NCBI RefSeq assembly: GCF_038007965.1
Contig: NZ_JBBOYD010000001.1
Span: forward strand, 2,086,501 to 2,150,500
Origin: Niallia sp. FSL W8-0635
GTDB lineage: Bacteria; Bacillota; Bacilli; Bacillales; Cytobacillaceae
Reading direction: 5' to 3'
DNA length: 64,000 nucleotides
The translations under genes were made by a program, and so were the position numbers. Below the pieces are notes generated by a model. The model searched no databases. It saw only the letters and a program-made list of their open reading frames with translations, and was not told the origin of the DNA. Positions 8,300 to 17,526 of the stretch are shown here, piece by piece (the stretch's first letter is position 1; each line of letters begins with the position of its first letter).

Positions 8300-8695
8300 A
8301 TGTTTTTTGAAATGACCTATCAAATAAGAGTATCGGATATAGCGAATGGAATGAAGTGGTACAGCACTTTTTTTCAAAGGGAACCGGATTTTATTCCCCA
8401 TGAAGGGTTTGCGGAATGGGAAATACTGCCGGGGTGCTGGCTGCAAGTGGCAGAAGGTAGTCCATCCAAAGGTAGCGGACCCCTCCGCTTGGCCGTAAAG
8501 GATATCATTTTCGAGCAGAATCGGTTAAGGAGCGAGTTAGAAGTAGTAGATTTTCAGATAGAAGGAAGGGAAGAAGTGCCTGTTAGATGGGGAACTTTCC
8601 AGGACCCTTGGGGGAATCAGATTGGTCTATTTGAATACAAAGATAAAGAGGAAGAACGAGAGCGAATGATGGCTATTTTAGGGAAACAACTGTAA
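8300..8695 (+). CDS. VOC family protein
   Basis: A 131-residue VOC-fold protein. The first beta-alpha module (MTYQIRVSDIANGMKWYSTFF) and the closing DPWGNQIGLFEY motif are diagnostic. The second half of the fold starts near residue 60 (PLRLAVKDI). The usual N-terminal metal His is replaced by Gln in TYQIRV, so it may not be a metal enzyme but a binding or resistance-type member. The RBS is AGAGGTG. The kinase-like gene follows by 19 bases, so the two are probably cotranscribed. Confidence 0.85.
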   Translation: MFFEMTYQIRVSDIANGMKWYSTFFQREPDFIPHEGFAEWEILPGCWLQVAEGSPSKGSGPLRLAVKDIIFEQNRLRSELEVVDFQIEGREEVPVRWGTFQDPWGNQIGLFEYKDKEEERERMMAILGKQL

Positions 8696-8714
8696 AAAGA
8701 AAAGAGGGGCTAAT

Positions 8715-9308
8715 TTGCAAGATAATATAAATGCTATAGCAGCAAGCATTCCAACACCGGCACAAGGGAAAAGAGTTGTTGTGGGTATTGACGGGCTAAG
8801 CCGGTCTGGAAAAACAACGATGGTAAAAAAACTCCAAGCATGTCTCCATGAAAAAAGATTTTCTGTGAAAATTTTACATATAGATGATTATATTGTAGAA
8901 AGAAATCGACGTTATCATACTGGTTATGACGAGTGGCATGAATACTATCATTTACAGTGGGATGTTCGTGCATTGCAAGAAACACTTTTTAAAAAGCTCA
9001 AAAATGCAACAGAATTAAAGTTGCCTAAATATAATTCAAAATCCGATACCCACCAAATAGAAATGATTTCCTTGTTACATACTGACGTAATCATAATGGA
9101 GGGAGTTTTTTTACAACGAACAGAATGGAGAGATTTCTTCGATTTTATTCTTTATTTAGATTGTCCCAAAGAAACTAGATTTGCACGAGAAAGGAAGGAA
9201 ACACAGCAGAATCTGGATAAATTTAAGAACAGGTACTGGAAGGCAGAGGATTATTATGTAGAGAAAGAATGCCCAAAAGAACGTGCAAATATAGTATTTC
9301 AAGTTTAA
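8715..9308 (+). CDS. Uridine kinase-like P-loop protein
   Basis: A 197-residue cytoplasmic P-loop kinase. The Walker A motif GIDGLSRSGKTT is at residues 24-35. HIDDYIVERN (about 55-64) matches the substrate-binding DD region of uridine kinase and phosphoribulokinase relatives. VIIMEGVFLQR (about 126-136) is the Walker B-like strand, and a lid with RERKETQQN follows. The substrate is uncertain. The gene uses a TTG start with GAGGGG at good spacing and lies just after the VOC gene. Confidence 0.8.
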   Translation: MQDNINAIAASIPTPAQGKRVVVGIDGLSRSGKTTMVKKLQACLHEKRFSVKILHIDDYIVERNRRYHTGYDEWHEYYHLQWDVRALQETLFKKLKNATELKLPKYNSKSDTHQIEMISLLHTDVIIMEGVFLQRTEWRDFFDFILYLDCPKETRFARERKETQQNLDKFKNRYWKAEDYYVEKECPKERANIVFQV

Positions 9309-9368
9309 GGGAAAAGGAGAGCGCCATTATACAGAAAGGGCAATCGATTTTTTGCAAAATGGTGATCA

Positions 9369-10277
9369 TCATTGTTGCCCTTTCCTTCTTGGATGGTTTT
9401 TATCTTTCCACGATGAATAGGAAAAAATAGCAAGAGAGAACCATATAATACTAAATGAAATCCATTTCATCCGAGTAATGGTATTTTCAAATATAAACAA
9501 TCCAAGGATAAAAGTGATAGTCGGAGAAATATACTGAAAAAATCCAATGGTTGTTAAAGAAATTCTTTTGGAGCCTTCTGCAAACCAAAGCAGTGGCAAC
9601 ACTGTAAGGATACCTGAACCAATTAATAATAAGGAAAAATGAACGTCTGAGCCAAACTGCATTTGGTGATTTTGTTGTAAAAACAGTAAAAAAACGATTG
9701 CAAATGGGGCGACCATCAATGTTTCCATAAACATGCCTACTAGAGCATCAACCTTGATATACTTTTTCATTACTCCGTATATTCCTGAAGTAAAAGCTAA
9801 TGAAATAGCAATCCAAGGTATTTTTCCGAAATCAAACGTAATAACGAATACGCCTAAAAAAGCCGTTCCTATAGATATAATGGTACCTTTCGTTACACTT
9901 TCTTTCAGTACAAGAATACTGAGAATCATACTAATGATTGGTGTAATATAGAGTCCTAAACTTGCTTCGATAAGATGATTAAAATTAACCGCCCATATAA
10001 ATATGAGCCAGTTTAGACTTATCGCAAGAGAGGCTACAAAGATATAAAAGATTTGTAGAATATTCCGTTTAAATTCATTTACAAACGAAAAGAAAGCATG
10101 TCTCTTTTTGGTATGGAAAAACAGAAGAGGAGCAACAAAGATAAATCCCCATAAAATGCGATGTGCTAATATCTCCATGGAGGAAACCGAATTTAGTGTG
10201 TTCCAGTATAATGTTAAAAAACCCCAAAGTAAGTAGGCTGTGGCGGTATAAAGATAACCTATTTTCTCTTGATTCAT
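9369..10277 (-). CDS. rarD: RarD / EamA family permease
   Basis: A 302-residue integral membrane protein with ten predicted membrane segments. The opening GYLYTATAYLLWGFLTLYWN and the HRILWGFIF segment are characteristic of RarD (chloramphenicol-sensitive protein family, DMT superfamily). Members export or import small metabolites; the substrate is unknown. The start at 10277 was chosen because GAAAGGTG sits just before it; a GTG three codons earlier overlaps that site. It is divergent from the LysR gene, with an acetyltransferase remnant just upstream on the same strand. Confidence 0.9.
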   Translation of the reverse strand: MNQEKIGYLYTATAYLLWGFLTLYWNTLNSVSSMEILAHRILWGFIFVAPLLFFHTKKRHAFFSFVNEFKRNILQIFYIFVASLAISLNWLIFIWAVNFNHLIEASLGLYITPIISMILSILVLKESVTKGTIISIGTAFLGVFVITFDFGKIPWIAISLAFTSGIYGVMKKYIKVDALVGMFMETLMVAPFAIVFLLFLQQNHQMQFGSDVHFSLLLIGSGILTVLPLLWFAEGSKRISLTTIGFFQYISPTITFILGLFIFENTITRMKWISFSIIWFSLAIFSYSSWKDKNHPRRKGQQ

Positions 10278-10304
10278 ACCTTTCACCTTTCTATAAAATT
10301 TATT

Positions 10305-10529
10305 TTATTCCTCTAAAGGTTTAGTGAGACCATGTAGTGCCAATTGATAAAAAGCTAATTCTAGCCATCTATTGAACTTGAATCCTTGCTTTTTTATGGT
10401 GCGAGCATGGACAATGCTAAAGTTTTTATGAATAGCAATACTTTTAACAATTGCTGCATCCATTCTAGCAATTAAGATCATAAACTTTTCCAGGGCAATA
10501 GCAATTATATTTTCCTTCTCCCATAATAT
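10305..10529 (-). pseudogene. C-terminal remnant of a GNAT (phosphinothricin-type) acetyltransferase
   Basis: Translation of the minus strand gives an open tail ending ...HARTIKKQGFKFNRWLELAFYQLAL... and a stop at 10307-10305. The pattern SIAIHKN, then KKQGFKFNRWLELAF, is the conserved end of the phosphinothricin N-acetyltransferase-like GNAT family. About 70 codons remain, and the N-terminal acetyl-CoA-binding half is missing. It ends 27 bases before rarD. This is a decayed gene, not an active enzyme. Confidence 0.7.
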
Positions 10530-10652
10530 GTTTTCCTATTTATTATTGTAGAGTGTTCCAAACAAAACGTAAAATTGAACTTTTTAATCGTTTGCTATAG
10601 GATAAAGTTATAGCAAAGAATCCAGCATAACTAGATAAGGGAAGGTGAGGAC

Positions 10653-11573
10653 TTGACTCCCCAACAACTTCGATACATAGTGGAAATTTCCAAGCATAAT
10701 TCTATCAGTCAAGCTGCTTCCGCACTTTTCGTAACACAGCCGAGTATCAGCAAAGCAGTGCGGGAACTCGAAACAGAGTTAGAGATTACTATTTTAGATA
10801 GAACGAATAAGGGGGTCGTCTTTACAAAAGAAGGGACAGAGCTATTATTTCACGCAAAAAAATTGCTAGAGCAAATGGAGTTTGTTGTTGATCATTTTAA
10901 CAAAGCGAAGAAAGTAAACTTAACAAAGTTTTCTATTTCCTCTCAACACTATGGTTTTGCGATAGAAGCTGTTGCAAAATTCATGGAGTATTTTGCAGAG
11001 CAGAAATATGAACTGTCGATTCGTGAGGGGAAGACAACAGATGTAATTGATGACGTGTATACAGGAAGAAGTTTGCTTGGAATCGTATCTCTGACCGATT
11101 TAAACAAGCATTTTTTCAAACGTTATTTCACCACAAAGTTACTAACGTTTACTCCCCTTGCTACATTGAAACAGCACGTCTTTCTACGAAAAGAGCACCC
11201 TCTGGCTCATTTGGAAAGTATAAACTTGGAGCAGTTAAGAGACTATCCTTATCTAACCTATCAGCAAGACGACATGTTGCTGCATTTTGCTGAAGAAACG
11301 CTGAGTGTAGATAATATGGAGAAATTAGTCTATCTCAAGGACAGAGGAGCAATGAATAATCTCTTATCTAATACAGATAGCTATAATTTGGGAACAGGCT
11401 GTATCGTAAATAATTACATGAACTCTAATATTATCTCTATTCCATTGGAAGAAGGCACGCCAATTCAAGTGGGCTTGGTGAAACGAAACGATGTATTTTT
11501 ATCTGAAGAGGTTCTAGTATATATTGATTACTTAAAAATAGCTTTGGAAAAATCGTTACCGAAGGAACTGTGA
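10653..11573 (+). CDS. LysR family transcriptional regulator
   Basis: A 306-residue LysR-type regulator. The N-terminal winged helix (residues 1-60; TPQQLRYIVEISKHNSISQA, AASALFVTQPSISKAVRELE) is followed by a linker helix and a periplasmic-binding-like effector domain (about 90-295). It works as a tetramer that binds promoter DNA and responds to a small metabolite. TTG start with AAGGTGAGG. It is divergent from the acetyltransferase remnant and rarD, the usual arrangement for control of a neighbour, so rarD is a candidate target. Confidence 0.92.
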   Translation: MTPQQLRYIVEISKHNSISQAASALFVTQPSISKAVRELETELEITILDRTNKGVVFTKEGTELLFHAKKLLEQMEFVVDHFNKAKKVNLTKFSISSQHYGFAIEAVAKFMEYFAEQKYELSIREGKTTDVIDDVYTGRSLLGIVSLTDLNKHFFKRYFTTKLLTFTPLATLKQHVFLRKEHPLAHLESINLEQLRDYPYLTYQQDDMLLHFAEETLSVDNMEKLVYLKDRGAMNNLLSNTDSYNLGTGCIVNNYMNSNIISIPLEEGTPIQVGLVKRNDVFLSEEVLVYIDYLKIALEKSLPKEL

Positions 11574-11957
11574 AGTAATCAAAGCTTTGGCTACTTTGAA
11601 ATTCTTTCGGACTTATTTATCGGTAATATAATCCCATTTAATGGATAGAGGATTATGTACGGAAAGTATAATGGGACCTTGTAAAAGAGGGAAAAATCAA
11701 GAGAAAGTTTCTGTGGGTGAAAACAGAAAAAGAGACTAAAAGGCGAGCATATTATACTAACCTTTTTAGTCTCTTTTGTTTTTATACTCTGCAAGCCTTT
11801 ATTAAAATTTTTATCCTTCACACTTCCAACAAATATCTACTGAAATAAAGTTAATCTTCGAATATACTATTATCATGAGGTTAATATTGTTAATCCACCC
11901 TAACATTCCGAGATTTTTTAAAAGGAATAATATAAAACTACCATGGGAGAGCATAAA
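11574..11957. other. Intergenic region with a terminator
   Basis: No gene is supported here. It holds the hairpin at 11728-11783 and the promoter region of the nuclease gene. Confidence 0.5.
11728..11783 (+). terminator. Terminator downstream of the LysR gene
   Basis: AAAAGAGACTAAAAGG pairs with CCTTTTTAGTCTCTTTT, followed by TGTTTTTA; about 155 bases after the LysR stop. Confidence 0.7.
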
Positions 11958-12893
11958 ATGAAAAAGAAAATGAACTATTTACTCATGATTTTAATGACCA
12001 TTTATATGGTTGGTTGTACTAATGTAGAAGATACGTCCAATAAAAATGGAGAAACAGAAACACAAGAAGTAACCACTGATAATACAAATAAAAATAGCGA
12101 AGAAGAAACTAACACTAAGGATGTCGAAGAATTAGTAGTAGAGGAAACACCAACCCAATCAAAAAATGAACTGTTCAAAGGATACAAACTTATTGAAGTG
12201 GATGGTGGGGATTTGTCTGGAAATCGTGAATCTAGCGTCGTGGTGGACATTGGATATGGGGACCGTGAATACTGGGCATTTACGAATAAATATGGGCAAT
12301 TAGTACGTGTTGTTGCTGATGAAATCATTCTACAAGATGACGATAGCGAACCTGTATTATCGTCTGGCAGATATTACCCAGATGAGGCAAAGGTTCCTGG
12401 TGTCGAAAGTGACGTTTTAGATGAAGGACATATCATTGCTGATTCTCTCGGAGGGGTATCGAATGCTTATAATATTACTCCACAAGATAGCACGCTCAAC
12501 CGACATGGTGATCAAGCTTATATGGAAGAAGTTATCCGCAGTGCAGGTGGAGCCACAAATTTTGAAGCAATTATCACTTATCCGAATACGAAAACGCAGA
12601 TTCCTTCCAGTTATCATTATACCTATACAATAAACGGAAATGTCATTACAGATTCATTTGAAAATGTGAACCCTGATAAAGTAAACGAATCACTTGGTTT
12701 AACAGATAGTGAGCCTTCCGATTCAAGTAGTACAAACACAAACGATGATATTTCTAGTATTGATACAAATGGAAATGGTATCGTGACAATTGCAGAAGCA
12801 AAAGCAGCCGGTTTCAGTATGCCAATAACAAGTGATCATTGGTTGTACAAATATATGCGCGATAATGATAACGACGGTATGGTAGGGGAGTAA
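11958..12893 (+). CDS. Lipoprotein nuclease (DNA/RNA non-specific endonuclease fold) with C-terminal excalibur-like domain
   Basis: A 311-residue surface lipoprotein. Its signal peptide has the lipobox MVGC (Cys at about residue 20). An acidic Thr/Asn/Glu-rich linker of about 45 residues follows. The nuclease domain (about 65-235) contains DEGHIIADSLGG, then NITPQDSTLNR, the His and Asn/Arg motifs of the Endonuclea_NS_2 family. The end (from about 270) has DTNGNGIVTIAEAKAAGFSM and DNDNDGMVGE, an excalibur-type calcium-binding domain without its usual Cys pair. It probably degrades extracellular nucleic acid for nutrients or uptake. The start at 11958 was chosen because GGGAGAG lies upstream; an in-frame ATG at 11943 overlaps that site. 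Confidence 0.85.
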   Translation: MKKKMNYLLMILMTIYMVGCTNVEDTSNKNGETETQEVTTDNTNKNSEEETNTKDVEELVVEETPTQSKNELFKGYKLIEVDGGDLSGNRESSVVVDIGYGDREYWAFTNKYGQLVRVVADEIILQDDDSEPVLSSGRYYPDEAKVPGVESDVLDEGHIIADSLGGVSNAYNITPQDSTLNRHGDQAYMEEVIRSAGGATNFEAIITYPNTKTQIPSSYHYTYTINGNVITDSFENVNPDKVNESLGLTDSEPSDSSSTNTNDDISSIDTNGNGIVTIAEAKAAGFSMPITSDHWLYKYMRDNDNDGMVGE

Positions 12894-12970
12894 ACCTCGA
12901 TAACTGTAGGAGATTGGAAATTCCTGTGACACTAAAAATTCTTATTTTTAATAAAATAGGAGGGAATGAT

Positions 12971-13147
12971 TTGAATTCATTTATCGAAGTAACGGATAAA
13001 AAGTCCAATGAAAAAATATTGATTAACACTTTGTTGATAATAGAAGTAAGAGAAAATCGTATAACAGTAGCGAATGGTTTCTCTGTAAACACATATAAAA
13101 CCGTAGAAACTTACGAAGAAATAAAGGCTAAATTGAATGCGAGATAA
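12971..13147 (+). CDS. Small protein of unknown function, FlbD/SwrD-like in shape
   Basis: A 58-residue protein starting with TTG at 12971, placed by the excellent AGGAGGG at 12959-12965. It is beta-rich: FIEVTDKKSNEKILINTLLIIEV, then ITVANGF and a final helix TYEEIKAKLN. That order resembles the short FlbD/SwrD proteins (strand, strand, NGKKY-like turn, helix), but the match is loose. It lies 77 bases after the nuclease gene and may share its transcript. Confidence 0.5.
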   Translation: MNSFIEVTDKKSNEKILINTLLIIEVRENRITVANGFSVNTYKTVETYEEIKAKLNAR

Positions 13148-13431
13148 TATTCTTTTTATTTCATTACTCGAGAAATTATGAAATATTAAATAAAAAAATG
13201 TAGCTGATAATATTAGTTACATTTTTTTGCTCTTCTAAACTTCACAACAGTCATCTGAATTGATTGATGGACAGAACTAAATAAAAGCTAAACTGTTTCA
13301 CCTGTTTTTTGAGCCATCTTTGCTGCAGAAGGGTTTTAAAATTTATGCTTATGATAGCAGAAGGAAAGTTGATAAAAAAATAATTATTTTAAATGAAACA
13401 GACAAAATTAAGTACCTTTTACTTTATTGCA

Positions 13432-13480
13432 AGAGTCTGTCACTAAGGGATACGTATGTCTCTTAGTGACAGGCTCTTTT
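13432..13480 (+). terminator. Long hairpin terminator
   Basis: AGAGTCTGTCACTAAGG pairs with CTTAGTGACAGGCTCTTTT with one mismatch. It lies about 285 bases after the 58-aa gene and abuts the DinB remnant, whose terminator it may have been. Confidence 0.6.
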
Positions 13481-13485
13481 CTGAA

Positions 13486-13602
13486 TTATGTTTGATTTGG
13501 GACTTTAATCGATTTGATCATCTGTCGTATTGTTCCGAGATGGTAGGCGGAGTGAGCAAGCGCTTCCGACAAACCATTCGATGTCTGTCTAAGGAGTCAA
13601 GA
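13486..13602 (-). pseudogene. C-terminal remnant of a DinB-like protein
   Basis: The minus strand translates to about 35 codons, SEALAHSAYHLGTIRQMIKS, ending in a stop at 13488-13486. The H-x(3)-YH-x-G-x-IR pattern is the last metal-binding helix of DinB/YfiT-type four-helix proteins. Everything upstream is lost. Two intact DinB proteins lie elsewhere in the window (24652 and 36044). Confidence 0.6.
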
Positions 13603-13861
13603 GAATCAATTTAAGAAATGATGATTTGTCTGCAGATGTAGCAAGCTAACTGACATTTGTATTTATTCAATTATAAAGGAACAATCACACTTAAATTAAT
13701 AGGTACTTTTATCAATAAACTAGGTTGTTTTTTGCTTAAGTGAAAAATTTACAAATCTACGTGGATATATCTTATGAAAGCATAGTTGGAGGGTGGGACA
13801 AACCCTCCTCTGATAAGAACAGCTGAAGATTGTTTAGCTGTTTTTACTTACTTCATGTTAA

Positions 13862-15439
13862 TTAATACCCGGAGTCTTCTGAGGTAAGGTTATCGAACAT
13901 TTTATAATCATATTTTTGTAACGGCTTTTCAGCTGGTCCTTCCAGCACTTCCCCTGTATACGAGAATCTTGAACCGTGGCACGGGCAATCCCAAGATCGT
14001 TCACCATCATTCCATGCAACTTCACACCCCATGTGAGTACAAGTTGTATCGACAATATGAAGCGTACCTTCTTTATCTCTATATGCACCTTTTCTGTGCC
14101 CATTAATGTCAATAACAGCCCCCTCATCATGGGATAGATTATTGATATCGTTCTGAGGAATTTCTAACTTACCTTTAATTAGGTGACTAACAACGTTCGC
14201 ATTTTGCATGAAGAAATTTTTTAGACTTGGATTCAAATTGAAACGGAAAGGAGAATACAATTTCTGGTACTTGTTCTTATTACCAAGTATGATATCTCGG
14301 AATAAAAGCGCAGCTGCAGTTCCATTTGTCATTCCCCATTTCCGGTATCCAGTGGCAATTAGTATATTTTTTTGGCCGGAAGTAATTTCGCCAATGTAAG
14401 GAATCTTATCTAGTGTAGTTAGATCTTGAGCTGACCACCGGTAGGTAATATTTTCAATTCCGAATACTTGTTGACCGAAAGTCTCTAAGGCCTCGTAATG
14501 CTTCAGTGTTTCTCCGCCTTGTCCTGTTTTATGACTTTCTCCAGAAATGAGAATCATTTCTTCCCCATTGATTGTTGCATAGCGGAGAGATCTTTTCGGC
14601 TCATCTGCACTAATATACATACCACCTGGATAGTCTTTTTTAACCTTTGCAGCAATAATATAGGAACGGTCTGCGTGCATTCTTGTAGAATAAAGTCCAG
14701 CACCTTCATAAAAAGGGAAATGAGAACAGGCAAGAACATATTTCGCTGTAATTCGTGATCCTTCCCGGGTAAGAACTGCTGGGTGTTCGCCAGTCTCGAT
14801 ATTTACAGCTGTTGTATTTTCAAAGATGTATCCTTCTTTTTCGGTGATTATTTTTGTAAGATGAGCCAAGTATTTAAGTGGATGGAATTGAGCTTGATTT
14901 TTCATAACAAGTGCATTATATATTTCTAAATCGAAAGGAAGTTTGTTTATGAGTTTGCCTTCAATAAGAAGTTCCTCATAGGCTTCTGCTTCTTTTTCTA
15001 GTTTACGCGCATATTCTTCTGTTGTGGAATAGACATAGGCATCTTGATGAGTGAAATCACAATCAATTTGATGCTTATTGACCGTTTCATGAATAAATTT
15101 TAAAGCATCAGTGTTCGCCTCGTAATATAATCTTGCCATGTCTTTCCCGGCATAGCGGATTAATTCATCATAAATTAAATCGTGCTGGGCAGTGATTTTA
15201 GCTGTGGTATGTCCCGTTGTTCCGTTCAGTAATTTGTTTGCTTCAATAAGAGCAACTTTCAGACCTGCATTCACCAACAGATAGGCGGAAGTAATGCCTG
15301 TAATTCCACCACCTACAATAACCACATCAACTTGCATGTCATCCTCAAGGCAGGGGTACTCTGGTAAATGAATAGTGTCTGTCCAATAAGATTCGGCGTT
15401 AGGTGGTAATTTGTCATTGTAATTAGTGTTGTTAGCCAC
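13862..15439 (-). CDS. yhfW: FAD-dependent oxidoreductase with C-terminal Rieske [2Fe-2S] domain, YhfW-like
   Basis: A 525-residue two-domain protein. The N-terminal DAO-type flavoprotein (residues 1-425) has the dinucleotide-binding motif VVIVGGGITGITSAYLL at about 40-56 and an ATGYRKWGMTNGTAAA FAD motif near 370. The C-terminal Rieske domain (about 430-515) has CTHMGC and CPCHGS, giving the two Cys and two His cluster ligands. B. subtilis YhfW has the same fusion and similar length. It is cytoplasmic, transfers electrons between a substrate amine or alcohol and the iron-sulfur cluster, and its true substrate is unknown. It appears to be a single-gene transcript. Confidence 0.92.
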   Translation of the reverse strand: MANNTNYNDKLPPNAESYWTDTIHLPEYPCLEDDMQVDVVIVGGGITGITSAYLLVNAGLKVALIEANKLLNGTTGHTTAKITAQHDLIYDELIRYAGKDMARLYYEANTDALKFIHETVNKHQIDCDFTHQDAYVYSTTEEYARKLEKEAEAYEELLIEGKLINKLPFDLEIYNALVMKNQAQFHPLKYLAHLTKIITEKEGYIFENTTAVNIETGEHPAVLTREGSRITAKYVLACSHFPFYEGAGLYSTRMHADRSYIIAAKVKKDYPGGMYISADEPKRSLRYATINGEEMILISGESHKTGQGGETLKHYEALETFGQQVFGIENITYRWSAQDLTTLDKIPYIGEITSGQKNILIATGYRKWGMTNGTAAALLFRDIILGNKNKYQKLYSPFRFNLNPSLKNFFMQNANVVSHLIKGKLEIPQNDINNLSHDEGAVIDINGHRKGAYRDKEGTLHIVDTTCTHMGCEVAWNDGERSWDCPCHGSRFSYTGEVLEGPAEKPLQKYDYKMFDNLTSEDSGY

Positions 15440-15747
15440 TTTAACTCCTCCATTTAATAGTTTATAATATTATTATTTCCATTTACTAGAAGGATAAACT
15501 TTTAGTTTGGAAAACTGCGGACTTTTATATCGTTTTTAATGGGTAATAAAAGTGATTCTATGACCTATTTTTATACGTATTTAGGCTGTACCACTATATA
15601 AGTCCTAATATGTAAACATGAGTACAATAGGATAGCGGAAAGGCTAAGGGTAGGGAATTATCTTTATGATTGGACTATAGTGTCAAAAACAATAAACATC
15701 CACTCAAAAATCTGAGTGGATATTTATTTGGGTATAAATAAGAAATA
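15440..15747. other. Spacer upstream of yhfW
   Basis: AT-rich promoter region of yhfW plus the terminator of the yndM-like gene at 15685-15721. No other feature is seen. Confidence 0.5.
15685..15721 (-). terminator. Terminator of the YndM-like gene
   Basis: On the minus strand ATCCACTCA pairs with TGAGTGGAT, followed by GTTTATTGTTTTT. Confidence 0.8.
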
Positions 15748-16188
15748 CTAAGATTCATCATTATCTGTTTTTTTGCTTGGATGAAATTCTTCGGCCATTT
15801 CGGTTTGAAACTGAAGTTTTTCCTGTCGTGGATTGGATTTCGCTTCCTGTATAAAGTTTTGAATAAGGTACTTATGAAAGAAGTATTCAAAAATTAAAAC
15901 TCCTAAAGAGGCAATTAACGACATCATAACCGTATTTCCTCTGTATGTGAAATTTTCACTCATTAGCCATAAAACGAAGAAGGCTAATCCAAAATCTGAA
16001 AGGGTAGCAACTAGATTATTGGTTCGCGGAAGAATAAATAAATCTCCAATAACGTATGCTAAAACTCCTAATACAACCGTAATCATGAAGACATTTGTAA
16101 ATGGCAATTTAAATAGAACCATTAAAATTAACGATAATAGGACAAGTGTTGAAATAAACTTTATCGCAAAAGCTTTAACATGTTTCAT
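15748..16188 (-). CDS. yndM: YndM family membrane protein (DUF2512)
   Basis: A 146-residue membrane protein with four hydrophobic segments (about residues 6-27, 30-50, 60-78 and 88-106), then a soluble charged C-terminal tail (KSNPRQEKLQFQTEMAEEFHPSK). The fold and the sequence IGDLFILPRTNNLVATLSDFG between segments 2 and 3 are characteristic of DUF2512/YndM of Bacillus, whose function is unknown. The start at 16188 has GGTG at proper spacing; an upstream in-frame ATG at 16245 lacks a site. It is a single-gene transcript with its own terminator. Confidence 0.85.
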   Translation of the reverse strand: MKHVKAFAIKFISTLVLLSLILMVLFKLPFTNVFMITVVLGVLAYVIGDLFILPRTNNLVATLSDFGLAFFVLWLMSENFTYRGNTVMMSLIASLGVLIFEYFFHKYLIQNFIQEAKSNPRQEKLQFQTEMAEEFHPSKKTDNDES

Positions 16189-16626
16189 TATAACACCACT
16201 TTCCTCCATTAAATTATTGTGGTTTTTAATTTGATTTTTATACAATAGGTTTCTTATCCTAAAGCTCGTACATTAATAATTGGGTGCATTTGTTTAAGAA
16301 AAGTTAACATTACCTAAGAATAATCAATCCATTTAGATACAATTTAAGACTTAATAGAGAAGTTTTTTTCCTTCATAGTTCTTTCAGAGTTTTAGTTCAT
16401 TGCTGTGAGCCACCTTATTAAGTGATTTCAGCAGCCATTTCTTTATAAAGACTGAAAATCAGGTGTTGTCTATTAGCATAGTATTGTTCATTGTTGTGAT
16501 AGCTTATATTATTTATTTGAAAAAAACGACCAGTAATATCAATAATCTTCTCTATTGTTGGAAAAGATATGGAAGTGCGAACAGATGCACTAACTAGAGA
16601 ATTATTTAACATGAAGGAGGATTATA
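16189..16626. other. Divergent spacer upstream of the DUF3231 gene
   Basis: Promoter regions of the yndM-like and DUF3231 genes. A minus-strand open frame at 16418-16612 has no ribosome binding site and no recognisable family. Nothing else is supported. Confidence 0.4.
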
Positions 16627-17138
16627 ATGGGGATTTTATCTGGAAATCCAAAGGAAGAGCCCTTACACTATGGGGAAGTTTTTGATATTTGGGCTTCCCT
16701 ATTGGCCGGAAACAGTATGACAGCAGGTTACCAAACGATGTTGAATCATGCTGGTGATGGGGATTTAAAGAAGTTATTAGTCGAAGCTATCGAAACTTGT
16801 CAGGAAGAAAAAAAACAGCTAGAAGAAATTCTGAAAGAAAATGGTGTCGCTACACCATCAGCTGCTCCCGAACCTCCTGAAGCATGTTTAGAGGATATTC
16901 CGGTTGGAGCAAGAATTCCAGATCCTGCAATAGCAGCTACACTTTCTGCTGATATTGCTGCGGGCTTAGTTACTTGCAGCCAAAAATTGGTAAATCCATC
17001 AGAGAAGACGTTGCGGCCATGTATGGTCAATTTCATACTAAAAAGGCAGCTCTTGGAGCGAAAGTCCTTCGCTTAAATAAAGAAAAAGGCTGGCTTATTC
17101 CACCACCATTACATCTTAATAAACATGGTGATTGTTAA
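16627..17138 (+). pseudogene. DUF3231 family protein, single frameshift
   Basis: The first frame gives a helical DUF3231 protein (ILSGNPKEEPLHYGEVFDIW, then LLAGNSMTAGYQTMLNH) up to about residue 120. After the five-A run at 16982-16986 the family sequence continues in the next frame: IGKSIREDVAAMYGQFHTKK and a C-terminal GWLIPPPLHLNKHGDC. One missing A explains it; restored length would be about 170 residues, the usual single-domain size. The family is a ferritin-like helical bundle of unknown function found in spore formers. RBS is AAGGAGG. Either real inactivation, programmed or polymerase slippage, or a sequencing error. Confidence 0.88.
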
Positions 17139-17526
17139 CTCTAAAACACGGTTAGTTCTAACCGTGTTATTTATTTTAGCTAGCTAACAGAGCTATTCGT
17201 AGTACATAAGTATCAAAAGTATTGTTTTCATATTATAGTTCTGTTTTGTTTATTTTTGTTAAAATAGAAACTATGAAAAGAAATATAGTAATATCATAAA
17301 AAAGGTGAATACAATAAAAAAATGACTGAAAACGAAACATTTTAAACAAAACGAAGCTATTTTCTACCTTTACAAGATAATGCGGAAAGATTTCGATTAT
17401 TCCGAATAAATTCATTTCTAAAATACTGGTCCTAAAAAAGGGTTGGGAATCATTTACTTCGACTACTAAATTAGACTTAAAAGAGTGTGTATCTATCTTT
17501 ATCCTTTAAAGGGGAGGCGCTAGAAA
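17139..17526. other. Spacer with a terminator and a tiny broken frame
   Basis: After the DUF3231 terminator, a frame starting ATG ACT GAA at about 17323 is cut by a stop after seven codons and then stays open for about 30 more codons (TKRSYFLPLQDNAERF...). It may be a decayed small gene, but I recognise no family. Confidence 0.35.
17145..17177 (+). terminator. Terminator of the DUF3231 gene
   Basis: AACACGGTTA pairs with TAACCGTGTT around a 4-base loop and is followed by ATTTATTTT. Confidence 0.85.

Larger units (their letters stand above)
13148..13861. other. 714-bp gene-poor region with a DinB remnant and two hairpins
   Basis: Apart from the DinB fragment and the terminator listed separately, it holds a degenerate third copy of the dispersed repeat (ACACTTAAATTAATAGGTAC, 13688-13707). 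At 13827-13853 there is a hairpin, AACAGCT ... AGCTGTTTTT, near the end of yhfW. No intact gene is seen. Confidence 0.5.

Noticed and set aside
16418..16612. 64-codon minus-strand frame
   Set aside because: No ribosome binding site, no family, and it ends near a normal promoter region.
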